From the NCBI RefSeq assembly GCF_006715175.1, contig NZ_VFMQ01000001.1:2108001-2172000 (forward strand): a DNA stretch of 64,000 bases. Direction: 5' to 3'. Below the pieces are notes generated by a model that was not told the origin of the DNA, ran no database searches, and saw nothing but the letters and a program-made list of their open reading frames with translations. Every line of letters begins with the position of its first letter. Positions within the stretch are counted from its first letter, which is position 1. The position numbers and the translations under genes were made by a program. Shown here piece after piece: positions 46,501 through 56,096 of the stretch. Origin of the DNA: Curtobacterium citreum (GTDB lineage Bacteria; Actinomycetota; Actinomycetes; Actinomycetales; Microbacteriaceae).

Positions 46501-47398
46501 CCGCGACCCCCGCCAGCGAGTAGTCCGAGTCCCGCTCGAGGCGCGTCGCGTACGCCGCAGCGCGAGCCGCCCGAGTCGGGTACGCGGCGTCGATGTCCTT
46601 GCGCCGCAGGACGGCCGTCACGAGCCCAGGAGCGGGCGGCCGTGCCTCCGTCGCCTCGAACGTGAACGTGATGTCCTCGCGGCCGATCTGGATGTTCACC
46701 GGGACCTCGTGCACCTCATCGACCGACGCGTAGAACGTCCGCGGGAGACGCATCGGCGGCGGCGCCCGGATGCACACCACGCCGGCGCCGCGGCTGCCGT
46801 ACTGACCGAACACGGCCTGCAGCCGATCCGCGTCCGCCAGCGACCGAGTAAGGAGCTCGAACGGCACCGCGGAGACCCCGCGACGCTGGCCGCCGACCCG
46901 AGTCGCGAACTCCGCGCCCTGCACGTACACAAGCTCGCCGGGGGTCGAACGTGCGACGTCCCCTGCGGTCTTGGAGAGCCGCAACGGCGACACCGCGACG
47001 GATGGGTTCAGGGGCTGGTGGATCCAGGTGTCCGTCACCTCGAGCGTCGTCGTCGAGGTCTCCGTGAAGCCCAGCGACGTGTCCGTGTCGTCGAACTGCT
47101 CGGCCCGGTACTGGATCGGCACCCCGAAAGGAGCCTCCCAGTCGACGAGGGTCGTGCCGCCGATCGCGGACTTCCGGATCCCGCCACGCACCAGCGTCGT
47201 CCGGCCGTCCGCGATCCGGTACACGTCGACCGCCGCCGTGCCCGGCTTCACGTCCGCGACGATGATCTGTACCGACGGAACCGGTCGCCCTTCCGGGAGC
47301 GGCGTCAGGGCGGGGGGATACACCGTTGCCGGGTTCCCCCCGTCCAGGGTGTCCGGGAAGACCGAGTCCGGACCCCCACCGTCGACGATGTCGGCCAT
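46493..47398 (-). CDS. Distal tail protein candidate
   Basis: 301 residues directly after the tape measure gene, where Dit normally lies. Contains beta-rich repeats (VDVYRIADGRTTLVRGGIRK) and a C-terminal part VNIQIGREDITFTFEATEA. Assigned from position and general pattern only. Confidence 0.7.
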   Translation of the reverse strand: MADIVDGGGPDSVFPDTLDGGNPATVYPPALTPLPEGRPVPSVQIIVADVKPGTAAVDVYRIADGRTTLVRGGIRKSAIGGTTLVDWEAPFGVPIQYRAEQFDDTDTSLGFTETSTTTLEVTDTWIHQPLNPSVAVSPLRLSKTAGDVARSTPGELVYVQGAEFATRVGGQRRGVSAVPFELLTRSLADADRLQAVFGQYGSRGAGVVCIRAPPPMRLPRTFYASVDEVHEVPVNIQIGREDITFTFEATEARPPAPGLVTAVLRRKDIDAAYPTRAARAAAYATRLERDSDYSLAGVADA

Positions 47399-47414
47399 CT
47401 GGTCTTCCTTCCTG

Positions 47415-50400
47415 TCAGCGGACCCGAGTGCCGCGTCCGATGCGGTCCCCGAGGGCGTCCTGCGAGCGGCGGATCTTCACGTCCATCACCCCGAGCAGCG
47501 CGCCGCTCGAGTCGACGAGCGTCACCTGGTCCGGGAACGCCGTCGACGTGCCGCCAGTCGGCGCGGCCGTGGCCGTCCCGGACGCCGACCCGGTGACCCC
47601 GAGCGCGACGTTCCGGAACAGGGACACGTCCGAGTCCGAGATGCCAGCGTTGAACTGCTCCATCAGCGCCTGACCCGACGTCCGGAGGCCGGTCCAGCCA
47701 GCTCCGGAGAACGGGCCCTCCTTCGCGGGCGAGTGCGGCAGGAAGGCCTTCACCTTCTCCACCACGGACCCGATCGCGTCACCGACCGCGCCGATCATCG
47801 ACTTGATGCCGTCGATCAGCCGGCCGATGATCGCCTTCCCCGCGGAGAACAAGCTCGAGCCGATGCCGATCACCGCGTCGACGATGCCGCCGAAGATCGC
47901 GCCGACCCCGGAGATCGCCGACCTAAAGAAGTCAAAGACCCCGGAGAACACCTGCTTGATGCCGTTCCACGCCATCTTCCAGTTGCCGGTGAACACCCCG
48001 ACGACGAACGTGATCAAGCCCGTGAGGACACCGATCAGCGCCGTGATGACCGGCATCAGCGCGGAGATGATCACCTGCACCAGCTGCAGCACCGGGCCGA
48101 GGACCGCGGAGAACAGCGAGATCAGCGGCGGGAGGATCGTGCCGATCAGCTGCAGTAGCGGCGTCAGCAGCGGCAGGAACGCCGCCACCAGGCTGAGCAC
48201 GGCGGTGATCAGCGGCATAATCACCGGGACGAGCTGCGCGATGAACCCGATCAGCTGCGTGATGATCGGCAGGAGCGCCGTCAGCACCTGGCCGAGCACC
48301 TGACCGAACGTCGTCGCGATCTGGATGACGATCGGGATCAGCTGCTGGATGATCGGCAACAGCGCCGAGATCACCGTGGTGAGGATCGGCCCGAGGGCCT
48401 GCACCACCGCGGTGATGATCGGCAGGACAATCGCGAACGCGGCGCCGAGCGCGTCACCGATCGTCGACGCGAACTGCGTCAGGATCGGCGTCAGCGCGGT
48501 GATCACCGGCGTCAGCGACGCGATGACCGTCCGGATCACCGGGACGACCGACGTCGCCAGCGCCGTCAGCGGCGGCAGGACCGAACCGATCGCCGACGCG
48601 AGCGCCCCGGCGAGTGCCGCAGCGACCTGGCCGACGAGCTGCGCGATCGGGACCAGCAGCGGTGCGAGCTGCGCGATGATCCCGACGAGCGGATCGAGCA
48701 GCGGCACCACCGCACCGATCGCCGTCCCGAGCGCAGACCCGATTGCTCCGACAGCCGGCACGATTGCCGCGAGGACCTGGCTGAATACCGGGCCGAGGAT
48801 CGAGGCGAGGTTGCCGACCGCTGTGCCGATCTGGCTGAAGGCATCCCCCATCGCCCGGCGGAGCTCGGGAGAGAGCGCGAGGAGCGTGGTGAAGATGCCG
48901 ACGACCAGACCGAGCGGACCCGCAAGAGCGGCGAAGGGGCCAGCGAGCAGCTTGCCGAGGATCGGCAGCTGCGACACCAGGCCAGCGATCGACCCCGCGA
49001 CAATCGGCAGCAGAGGCGCAGCCAGAGCAAGCACCTGACCGAGCGTCGAGAACGCACCGGAGAGGCCCGACATGTCGAGCCCGGCCAGCGCGCCCTTCAC
49101 GCTCGCGAAGACGCCCGAGATGCGCTCGAGGCCCGCGCCGACCGCCGCCTGCAGCGACGGACCGATCGCGTTCGACACCGCGGTCACCGCGGGGGTGATC
49201 GCGTCGAGGCCCTGCGTGATGGTCCGGAAGACCTGCACGAAGATCGGGTAGACCCCCGTGAGGAGACCCGCACCGAACCGGCTGAACGCGGCGCCCATGT
49301 TCTTGAACGCGCCGACCGTGGTCTGACCGATGGCCACCGCGCCGTCGCCGACCGCGACCTTCAGCGCCTGCTGGAAGTGCTGAGCGTCGACCTCGCCGCG
49401 CTGCAGGCGGTCACGCAGCTCCTCCTGCGTCTCGCCGTACACCTTGCGGAGAGCGGCGTAGATCGGGATGCCTCGCGTCGCGACCTGGTTGAGGTCCTGC
49501 GTGTACGCCTTGTTCTGCGCCTGGACCTGGTTCATGACCAGGCCGAGGTCGTTGAAGTTCACACCCGCGATGGCGGCGGCGTTCGCCGACGTCTTCAGGT
49601 AGTCCGTGAGCTCCTTGCCGGGCTTCACGCCGGCAGCGACCGCCGACGCGGCACCAGTCACGGCGTCAGCGAGCGAGAACTGCGTCCCGATCACGGCGTC
49701 GTTGGCGTTCTTCATGATCTCGGCGACGTCCTGCGACGTGTTGCCGAGCGCCTTGAGCTTCGCCTGCGCCGTCTCGATCGAGGCGAGGCGGTTGAACCCA
49801 GCGCCACCTGCCGCCGCGACGCCTGCTGCAACAGCGAGGCCGACGCCCTTGAACGTCGACGTCACCGCGGTCGCCGCGTCGGCAGCGAGCGACCGGACGC
49901 TGTTCATCGCGGACGAGAAGCCGGCAGCGATCGCCGAGCCTGCAGCACCCGCGACCGGGCCGAGGCCGCGGAACCCGGACGCGACAGCCGAGCCCATCTT
50001 CTGCATGGCCGCGACGACGGTCTGGCCCGCCTGCCGCACCGGCTCGGGGATCAGGTTGATCGCGCCGACCACACCGGCCCGGATCGCGGAACCGACCGCG
50101 ACGGCTGCCGTCTGCACGGGGGCGAGGCCCTTCGCGACCGCGGCGCCGAGCGTCCCCATCCGGCCGGCGAGTCCGGCGGCGGCGATGTCGGCGCTGCGGA
50201 ACCCGGCGGTGAAGTTGACGAACGGGCGGAGGGTCGCCGTGCCGAACGCGACGACCGAGGCGATCGCCCGGTCCATCGTCGCCCGCACAGCCCCGCCGAG
50301 CGTCCCCATGCGGCCCGTCAGGACGGACGCGGCACGGGATGCGTCGAGGAACCCGGCGCGGAACTGCGAGAACGGTGCCGCGACGTTCAGCGAGACGGTC

Positions 50401-51365
50401 TGCGCCGCCGTCGACACCTTGTCGAAGACGCGGCGTGCGCCGGCGCCGACACGGCCGAGGATCCCGAGGAAGCCGGTCGCGCCGAGCGCCGCGTCCGCGA
50501 AGCCGGCGGCGATCTGCCGGAACGGAGTCGTGAACGCGTCGACGAACGAGACGCCGAGCGCTCGGACGGGAGCGAGAAGGCGGGCGACCTGCCCGCCGAG
50601 AGTGCCGAGGGTGCCGGTGAACGCCGACGCCGCAGCGTTCGCGTCCCGGAATCCGGCGACGAAGTTCTGGAAGCCCGTCGACGACCGGGAGGTCGCCAGC
50701 CGGACCGCGTTCAGTCCGATCTCGAGCGGCGCCAGGGACAGCCGAGCGAGGCCGCCCAGCGCACCCGTGACGCCGGAGAACGCGGACTGCGCCGCCCGGG
50801 CGTCCGCGAACCCCGACCGGAACTGCGAGAACATCATCGAGAAGCTCGCGCGGGCCCGCTGCGTCGCCCGCGTCTCAGCGCCGACCGCGGCAGTCTGCGC
50901 GGCACGAGCAGCCGCGAGACGTTCCGACGCGGCGCGGGTGTTCTCCTGCGTGACGACGAGCCGACGCTGCACCGCGGCGAGGCGCTCCTCGGCGGCGATC
51001 GCCTGCGACGACGTCGCGCCGAACCGGGACCTGACCTCGAGGAGGCGGGTCTCGGCGACGCGCACCTTGCCGGCGGCGTCCATCTCAGCGAGACGGGCCG
51101 CCGACAGGGCGCGCGACGACTTCGACACGTCCGCGGCGAGAGCCTTCAGCGTCGCGTCGGACACACCGCGGGTGCCGCGCGAGAACGCCTGCCGGAACCC
51201 CGAACCGGCCCCGTCGCCGGCGTCACGGCCGGCGCGGGAGAACGCCCGCTGGAAGCGGCGGCCGGAGTCCGCGGTGGTGCCGTCGACCTCCCGAGCGACC
51301 GCACGGCGGAAGCCGCGCAGCGTTGGGAAGATGGCTACCTGACCGGAACCGACCTCGGACGTCAT
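47415..51365 (-). CDS. Tape measure protein
   Basis: 1316 residues, which sets tail length (each residue about 1.5 A, so roughly a 190-200 nm tail by the usual rule). The N-terminus is coiled coil. Residues 179-410 hold five repeats of about 50 residues with the pattern F..F..GF.DA..A...F.G..G.LGG. The central to C-terminal region has very long hydrophobic stretches (PIITQLIGFIAQLVPVIMPL, LITAVLSLVAAFLPLLTPLL), consistent with membrane insertion at DNA injection. Starts right after the tail chaperone genes. Confidence 0.95.
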   Translation of the reverse strand: MTSEVGSGQVAIFPTLRGFRRAVAREVDGTTADSGRRFQRAFSRAGRDAGDGAGSGFRQAFSRGTRGVSDATLKALAADVSKSSRALSAARLAEMDAAGKVRVAETRLLEVRSRFGATSSQAIAAEERLAAVQRRLVVTQENTRAASERLAAARAAQTAAVGAETRATQRARASFSMMFSQFRSGFADARAAQSAFSGVTGALGGLARLSLAPLEIGLNAVRLATSRSSTGFQNFVAGFRDANAAASAFTGTLGTLGGQVARLLAPVRALGVSFVDAFTTPFRQIAAGFADAALGATGFLGILGRVGAGARRVFDKVSTAAQTVSLNVAAPFSQFRAGFLDASRAASVLTGRMGTLGGAVRATMDRAIASVVAFGTATLRPFVNFTAGFRSADIAAAGLAGRMGTLGAAVAKGLAPVQTAAVAVGSAIRAGVVGAINLIPEPVRQAGQTVVAAMQKMGSAVASGFRGLGPVAGAAGSAIAAGFSSAMNSVRSLAADAATAVTSTFKGVGLAVAAGVAAAGGAGFNRLASIETAQAKLKALGNTSQDVAEIMKNANDAVIGTQFSLADAVTGAASAVAAGVKPGKELTDYLKTSANAAAIAGVNFNDLGLVMNQVQAQNKAYTQDLNQVATRGIPIYAALRKVYGETQEELRDRLQRGEVDAQHFQQALKVAVGDGAVAIGQTTVGAFKNMGAAFSRFGAGLLTGVYPIFVQVFRTITQGLDAITPAVTAVSNAIGPSLQAAVGAGLERISGVFASVKGALAGLDMSGLSGAFSTLGQVLALAAPLLPIVAGSIAGLVSQLPILGKLLAGPFAALAGPLGLVVGIFTTLLALSPELRRAMGDAFSQIGTAVGNLASILGPVFSQVLAAIVPAVGAIGSALGTAIGAVVPLLDPLVGIIAQLAPLLVPIAQLVGQVAAALAGALASAIGSVLPPLTALATSVVPVIRTVIASLTPVITALTPILTQFASTIGDALGAAFAIVLPIITAVVQALGPILTTVISALLPIIQQLIPIVIQIATTFGQVLGQVLTALLPIITQLIGFIAQLVPVIMPLITAVLSLVAAFLPLLTPLLQLIGTILPPLISLFSAVLGPVLQLVQVIISALMPVITALIGVLTGLITFVVGVFTGNWKMAWNGIKQVFSGVFDFFRSAISGVGAIFGGIVDAVIGIGSSLFSAGKAIIGRLIDGIKSMIGAVGDAIGSVVEKVKAFLPHSPAKEGPFSGAGWTGLRTSGQALMEQFNAGISDSDVSLFRNVALGVTGSASGTATAAPTGGTSTAFPDQVTLVDSSGALLGVMDVKIRRSQDALGDRIGRGTRVR

Positions 51366-51376
51366 CGGTGCCCCTC

Positions 51377-51772
51377 TCAGTCGTGGAACGCCGAGTACCG
51401 CTTCAGCGTCGCCTTGAGCGCCGTGCGCTCCTCGTCGGTGACCTTCTCGGCCGTCTGCTCCGGGTCAGGCCACGGCCAGGCGAACTCGAGCGGCTTCGGC
51501 TGCTTCTTCTCGTCGCGGTTGACGTTGACGGTCGTCGACGCGGCCGCGATTGTCGCGACGTCGACCCAGGTGGCGGGCCAGTCCCAACCAGCGAGAGAGG
51601 CGTGGAACCACGAGCCCGGGGTGTCCCGGAGCGTCTGTACGTGGTCCCACGCCTCACCGTGCGTGTACGTCTCGCCGAGCTCGTCGAGGCTGAGCCCGAA
51701 CCAGCGGCGGAAGTCGGCGCGCAGCGGGCGCCGGTGCTCCTCTACGAGTTGGAGGAGCGCTGCGATTCCCCC
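51377..51772 (-). CDS. Tail assembly chaperone, downstream (-1) frame
   Basis: After a -1 slip at 51766-51772 the reading continues ALLQLVEEHRRPLRADFRRW, FGLSLDELGETYTHGEAWDH, ending SAFHD at the TGA 51377-51379. It has no start of its own that fits and is expressed as a C-terminal extension of the upstream chaperone, as the G-T protein in lambda-like phages. Confidence 0.88.
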   Translation of the reverse strand, partial: GGIAALLQLVEEHRRPLRADFRRWFGLSLDELGETYTHGEAWDHVQTLRDTPGSWFHASLAGWDWPATWVDVATIAAASTTVNVNRDEKKQPKPLEFAWPWPDPEQTAEKVTDEERTALKATLKRYSAFHD

Positions 51773-52098
51773 ACGGTGGCCTGCGCCTTCGCCGCGAACT
51801 CCTCGAAGAAGCGGCCGACGATCTTCTGCGTCTCGAAGATGTCGAGCTCGTCGAGCTTGCGCGGCGTCTCGGCGTCACCGAGATCGTCGAGCATCGCGAA
51901 CAGCTGCTTCATCTCGTCGTCGATCTCCGAGATGCGGCGGAACACCTTCGTCTTCACCTGCAGCGGGAGCACGAGCTCGCCCTGCGTCGACGTGAGGACG
52001 TGGAGGTTCTTCTCGATCAGCCGGAACTGCGGGAACTCCGGCTCCGGCGCCTTCTCGATCGTCGGGGCAGCGGGCTCGGTGAATGCGGACTCGGTCAT
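51742..52098 (-). CDS. Tail assembly chaperone, upstream frame
   Basis: 118 residues (MTESAFTEPAAPTIEKAPEP, then FRLIEKNLHVLTSTQGELVL and VFRRISEIDDEMKQLFAMLD), positioned before the tape measure gene. It is the abundant short product; the frameshift product extends it by about 130 residues. Confidence 0.88.
   Translation of the reverse strand: MTESAFTEPAAPTIEKAPEPEFPQFRLIEKNLHVLTSTQGELVLPLQVKTKVFRRISEIDDEMKQLFAMLDDLGDAETPRKLDELDIFETQKIVGRFFEEFAAKAQATVGESQRSSNS
51766..51772 (-). other. Programmed -1 ribosomal frameshift site GGGGGAA
   Basis: Minus-strand reading GTG GGG GAA TCG near the chaperone end; slipping -1 on GGGGGAA opens the 51377 frame. This heptamer type is used in tail chaperone genes of many actinophages. 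Confidence 0.8.
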
Positions 52099-52191
52099 GG
52101 TGTGGATGCCTTCCTGGTCGTGGATGCGGGCGTGGATGCGTGGTGAGGTGCGGGGCCGCCGGCATCCACAGCGGCGGCCCCGCGGTCAGGG

Positions 52192-52785
52192 TCAGGAACC
52201 GGACGTGCCACCGTCGACGGGCGGCTTGATCAGCCACTCGCCGAGGTGCTTGTTCCCGAGGTCCGGGGAGCGGTCGATCTTGAATGTCACCTCGACGCCG
52301 TTCACCTCGCCGCGGGTCGACTGGTCGACCACGACGCCGGTGATGGTCGCCTTGCCCGCCTGCCGGCGGCGGATGACGCCGTTCTTGAAGATCTCCTCGG
52401 TGAACAGCCGGTACTCGGTCGAGTGGCCAGCCGCGTCGATGAGGATGTAGCCGTTCGCGTCCGGCACCGCGCCGGACAGGAGCTCCTGGGTGAGCGCGTC
52501 GTACTGCGCGAGCTTCACGACGAGCGTCGCGTTCGCGAGGCCCGACGGGATCGAGTAGCCGTCCTGGAAGAAGACGATCGGGTCGCCGTCCGCCTCGAGC
52601 GTCCAGTTGTGGCCGCCGTCCTCGGTCTGCAGACCCAGCTTCCGGAACGCCTCGGCGAGCTCGAGGTCGTACGCCTTGCCCGCGGCCGGCGTCAGCAGCG
52701 CGGTGGTGATCGGTGCGATGCCGACGGACCCAGAGATCGGGATGCCGACGGCGGTGATGTCGTTGCCCTGCGAGTCCGCAGCCAT
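52192..52785 (-). CDS. Major tail protein (tail tube)
   Basis: 197 residues, beta-rich with NDITAVGIPISGSVGIAPIT and IRRRQAGKATITGVVVDQST. Position between the chaperones and the terminator fits the tube subunit of a non-contractile tail. No contractile sheath genes are seen. Confidence 0.85.
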   Translation of the reverse strand: MAADSQGNDITAVGIPISGSVGIAPITTALLTPAAGKAYDLELAEAFRKLGLQTEDGGHNWTLEADGDPIVFFQDGYSIPSGLANATLVVKLAQYDALTQELLSGAVPDANGYILIDAAGHSTEYRLFTEEIFKNGVIRRRQAGKATITGVVVDQSTRGEVNGVEVTFKIDRSPDLGNKHLGEWLIKPPVDGGTSGS

Positions 52786-52855
52786 GTTGCTCCTTCAGAG
52801 AGAAGCCCCCGGCTGCTGCCAGGGGCGATGTGGTGGTGGGTGGGTGTGGATGCGG

Positions 52856-53278
52856 TCAGAGAGGCTGTCCGACGACGACGAACGTCACCGTGGTCAGCGT
52901 GCGCGCGTACACGGCGTCCTCCGGCACCCAGTAGGGGCCGTTGACGCCGTCCTCCGGCACGTGCGCGATCGGGTTGCCGGGTTCGAGGCCTGCCAGGTCC
53001 CCGGCGAGGGCTGTGACGAGCCGTGCGAGGTCCATCGCGGGCTTCGGGGCGGCCTTCGTGCCGGCGAGAACCGACAGGTTCACGTCCCGCTCGGCGGAGA
53101 TCATCGACTTCGACGGGCCGGAGTTGTCGCGGACGATCAGCATCGCCGCGGGCGCCGATTCGTTCGGTCCCGGCTCCCGGTTGCTCACCAGGACATCCGA
53201 GCGGCCGCGGGCGGCGAGCTCGGCGCGGAACCGGTCGCAGAGATACTGCTCGAGGTCCGCGTAGATGACCGCGGTCAC
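52856..53278 (-). CDS. Tail terminator protein
   Basis: 140 residues (MTAVIYADLEQYLCDRFRAE, then VTALAGDLAGLEPGNPIAHV), typical of the small tail terminator upstream of the tail tube gene. Its start overlaps the preceding stop. Confidence 0.78.
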   Translation of the reverse strand: MTAVIYADLEQYLCDRFRAELAARGRSDVLVSNREPGPNESAPAAMLIVRDNSGPSKSMISAERDVNLSVLAGTKAAPKPAMDLARLVTALAGDLAGLEPGNPIAHVPEDGVNGPYWVPEDAVYARTLTTVTFVVVGQPL

Positions 53279-53550
53279 CGCTTCCGCTTCCGGAGCGCAC
53301 GGACGAGGTTCCCGGTGCGGGCCTCGATGATCAGCGACTTCGGATCCGACGCGACGACCAGATGCACGACGCGGTGCGCGCTGGTCTTCTTCCGGCGGAC
53401 GATGCCCGACCGGTACGCGCCCGTGTCGACCGGCGCCGAGGCACGCGCGTCCGTCGCGATACCGTCGGCGATCCGCGACACGAGGCCGTCGACGCGCGAC
53501 GACTTCAGCAGCTCGTCGAAGTAGCGCTCGTTGAACGTCATCTTCGCCAT
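53275..53550 (-). CDS. HK97 gp10-like tail-completion protein
   Basis: 91 residues from ATG 53550 (MAKMTFNERYFDELLKSSRV, then ASAPVDTGAYRSGIV: the APVDTGxxRxSI-like motif of the gp10 family). Overlaps neighbours on both sides by a few bases. Confidence 0.82.
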   Translation of the reverse strand: MAKMTFNERYFDELLKSSRVDGLVSRIADGIATDARASAPVDTGAYRSGIVRRKKTSAHRVVHLVVASDPKSLIIEARTGNLVRALRKRKR

Positions 53551-53897
53551 CAGCCGACCACCTCCTCGAGCGGGATCTCCTGCACCGGCTGCCAGCCCGT
53601 CCACGGGTTCACGTCCGCCTCCGGGACCGCGGTGACCGTGTACGTGTGAGCGCCGGAGACGATGCGGTCACCGACGCGCACGTCCGCGCTCGGGTCGCAG
53701 TAGAGCGACTTCGTCGTGACGACTTCCCGCCGGAGCTCGCCGTCGACGGGAGACGAGGACGACGACCCGACGAACGCGCCCGCGATCGTGAGCGTGTTCG
53801 GGGCAGTCCAGTCCGCGCCGACGGGCCGCTGCGAGTACGGGTCCAGGACCGGCGTCGCGCGGAGGCGGACGACGGTCGCGCCGGCCGCGAACTCCAT
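53550..53897 (-). CDS. Head closure protein
   Basis: 115 residues, all-beta (VVRLRATPVLDPYSQRPVGA, then DVRVGDRIVSGAHTYTVTAV), as in gp16/SPP1-like stopper proteins. ATGA overlap with the gene upstream. Confidence 0.78.
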   Translation of the reverse strand: MEFAAGATVVRLRATPVLDPYSQRPVGADWTAPNTLTIAGAFVGSSSSSPVDGELRREVVTTKSLYCDPSADVRVGDRIVSGAHTYTVTAVPEADVNPWTGWQPVQEIPLEEVVG

Positions 53898-54130
53898 CAG
53901 CCGCCCAGCGAGGCGCGGATCACGTCGAGCATGTCCGCCTTCGTCGTCGCGTCGCCGAGATCGACGTCGTGCCGAGCCGCCCACGCCCTGATGTCGCCGT
54001 TGTGGGTGTGCTCGTCCGGTGCCGGGTCGTCGGCGGGCGCCGGGACCGCGATGCCCGGAGAACGGTAGTCGTCAGCGACTTCGTCCGGGACCGTGAACTG
54101 GTTCCCGCGCTGGTCCGTGATGTTCACCAT
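53897..54130 (-). CDS. Small head protein with HeH/LEM-like end
   Basis: 77 residues. C-terminal IRAWAARHDVDLGDATTKADM has the helix-extended-loop-helix (HeH/LEM/Rho-N type) pattern common in small actinophage head proteins; the N-terminal half is Pro/Asp-rich. Confidence 0.7.
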   Translation of the reverse strand: MVNITDQRGNQFTVPDEVADDYRSPGIAVPAPADDPAPDEHTHNGDIRAWAARHDVDLGDATTKADMLDVIRASLGG

Positions 54131-54144
54131 CGGTGGTCTCCTCG

Positions 54145-54651
54145 TCAGAGCCGGTACGGCTCGAGCGTTGCGAGCTCCGTCTGCAGGAGCTGGATGTCAT
54201 TGCCGCTGTAGCGGACGTTCGCGGGCCCGACCGCCTGGGAGACGATTTGCCCGCCCGGGCCGCCGCCGCGTGCCGCCGCGGTCGCGATGACGCCGGCGAC
54301 GTCGGGTGCCTCGTCGACTGCGTACCCGTGGCGGAGGGTGATGCTGATGCCGCCGAGCCGAGACGACCAGAGCCCGTCGTCGCGGAGCTCGAGCATGCCC
54401 TTCCCGGACACGTCGACCTGCGCGAGGACGTCGCGGCCGTCCGAGGTCGCCGCGGTGACCTCGAGGATCCGGCCGGACGGGACCAGGAGCGTGCGCTGCC
54501 CGGTCCCGTCCAGTCGGATCGTCTCGGTGATGACGGGCGCGACGTGCCAGCCGCAGAACCGCCGGACGGCGCCCTGTGCTGCGTCGAGCCAGAACTTCGG
54601 CGACCGCGGCCCTGGTTCGACGATCGGAGGGATGCTCGTCACGCCCGTCAC
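54145..54651 (-). CDS. Head-tail connector (adaptor) protein
   Basis: 168 residues (RSPKFWLDAAQGAVRRFCGW and a beta-loop TETIRLDGTGQRTLLVPSGR), consistent with gp6/gp15-type connectors that bind the portal. GTG start at 54651 shortly after a 49-residue gene. Confidence 0.8.
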   Translation of the reverse strand: MTGVTSIPPIVEPGPRSPKFWLDAAQGAVRRFCGWHVAPVITETIRLDGTGQRTLLVPSGRILEVTAATSDGRDVLAQVDVSGKGMLELRDDGLWSSRLGGISITLRHGYAVDEAPDVAGVIATAAARGGGPGGQIVSQAVGPANVRYSGNDIQLLQTELATLEPYRL

Positions 54652-54654
54652 CTC

Positions 54655-54804
54655 CTACTTGCTCTCCGGCGCGGCCGCCTTGTTGCTGACGACCCTCGCC
54701 TTCGGGGCGGCCTTCTTCTCGTCGACCGTGACGTCCTTCGCGTCCGCGGGGATGTCCTCCTCGCGGTACCGGACGCCGTCGATGACCTTCATCTGGCTCG
54801 TCAT
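54655..54804 (-). CDS. Small 49-residue protein between capsid and connector
   Basis: Starts at ATG 54804 with GAGGGAG upstream: MTSQMKVIDGVRYREEDIPA, then KDVTVDEKKAAPKARVVSNK, ends PESK. Acidic/basic, probably a head-fibre or capsid accessory. Short, so seen only by position and ribosome binding site. Confidence 0.65.
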   Translation of the reverse strand: MTSQMKVIDGVRYREEDIPADAKDVTVDEKKAAPKARVVSNKAAAPESK

Positions 54805-54821
54805 CTGCTGCTCCCTCCCGC

Positions 54822-56075
54822 TCAGGCGGCCGGGCCGCCGTGCACGAGGTACGCGGGCTTCCAGATGACCTGCATCGCGCGGAGCTCCGCACGCACGTAC
54901 GTCATGTTCCGCTGCGCGTAGTCCTTGTGCTGGTTGAAGGCCTGCACCGACAGGCCCTCACGGTCGAGGAGCGCCACCTGGCGGAAGTCGCCGAGGAGGA
55001 ACTCGCCGGGCTCGATCGCCTCCGACAGGATGCGGGGGCGGCCCCAGAGCGTCTGCGGGCCGGTGCCGAACGGGCCCTGACCGTAGAAGCGCTCGTTCGC
55101 GTCCTGCAGCAGGTCGATGTTCTCGTCGTCCTCCGGGTTCAGGAGGATCGCCGCGACCGTGCCGCCCTGCAGCTGCGTCACCTTCGTGATGGCACGACGG
55201 ACGGCCTTCACGAAGCCCATCGGGCCGTCGGCGGTGGCGTACTCCTGCTCCTGGACACCAGTGGTGTTCAGGATGCCCTTCGGGACGCCGTTCGTGCCCG
55301 AGCCGTTGAGGAGGGTGTCCTCGATGACCGAGTCGAGCGAGTACCGGAGCTCGTTGTCCATGTAGGACGCGAACGCCGGGGCATCGGCGAGGAGCTGGTT
55401 GGTGACGTCGTAGCCGTCGGCGTACGTGTAGGCCTTCGCGTCCGCGAGGGTCGTGGTGAGGTCCGAGACGGGCTTCAGCGCCGCGTTGTCCGTCGCCGAG
55501 GTGGCCTCGGGGACGATCTTCGCGTTCCGGGTCACCGAGGTGACCTGGACGTACTCGAAGTTGCCGGCCGCGGTGCCGCGCGAGACGACGTCCAGCAGGG
55601 ACAGCGTCGGCCGCTGCACCTGGTCGACGGTCGGCACGCGGATCGGCTGGATGTTCGCGATCGGCGACGTGAGCGCCTTGCGGTTCGCGTCGAAGTCCTT
55701 CAGCGAACCGATCCGGACCGTGCCGATCTGGATCGGGGTGCCCTGGCCGACGCCGGAGGGGTTCTCCTTCTTCCACGCCTGGTACGGCGCGGACTTCATG
55801 AACCGCTCACCGAGCGGCACCTCCGTGCCGTCCTCGTCGCCATGCTCCGCGTCGCCGGTCTTGCCCGGCTCGGTGACGACCTTCGACAGCTCGGCGAGCG
55901 ACTTCTCGCCCGCCTCGATGCGCGCGATGCGGTCGCGCAGCTCGCCGGCCTCCGCCGCCTTCGCCTCGATGGACTTCGCCTCGTCCGCGTCGAGGTCGCG
56001 CCCGGCGGCCTTCGCGGTGTCGACGATCGACTGCATCTCGGAGACGAGTGCAGCCAGCTGTGCCTTGAGTCCCAC
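54822..56075 (-). CDS. Major capsid protein, HK97 fold
   Basis: 417 residues. A coiled-coil N-terminal delta-domain (QLAALVSEMQSIVDTAKAAG) is probably removed by the protease, then the HK97-type E-loop and P-domain segments (IGTVRIGSLKDFDANRKALT; LLADAPAFASYMDNELRYSL; GILNTTGVQEQEYATADGPM). Directly follows the protease gene. Confidence 0.93.
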   Translation of the reverse strand: MGLKAQLAALVSEMQSIVDTAKAAGRDLDADEAKSIEAKAAEAGELRDRIARIEAGEKSLAELSKVVTEPGKTGDAEHGDEDGTEVPLGERFMKSAPYQAWKKENPSGVGQGTPIQIGTVRIGSLKDFDANRKALTSPIANIQPIRVPTVDQVQRPTLSLLDVVSRGTAAGNFEYVQVTSVTRNAKIVPEATSATDNAALKPVSDLTTTLADAKAYTYADGYDVTNQLLADAPAFASYMDNELRYSLDSVIEDTLLNGSGTNGVPKGILNTTGVQEQEYATADGPMGFVKAVRRAITKVTQLQGGTVAAILLNPEDDENIDLLQDANERFYGQGPFGTGPQTLWGRPRILSEAIEPGEFLLGDFRQVALLDREGLSVQAFNQHKDYAQRNMTYVRAELRAMQVIWKPAYLVHGGPAA

Positions 56076-56096
56076 GATGGGGCTCCTCTCTGCCTG

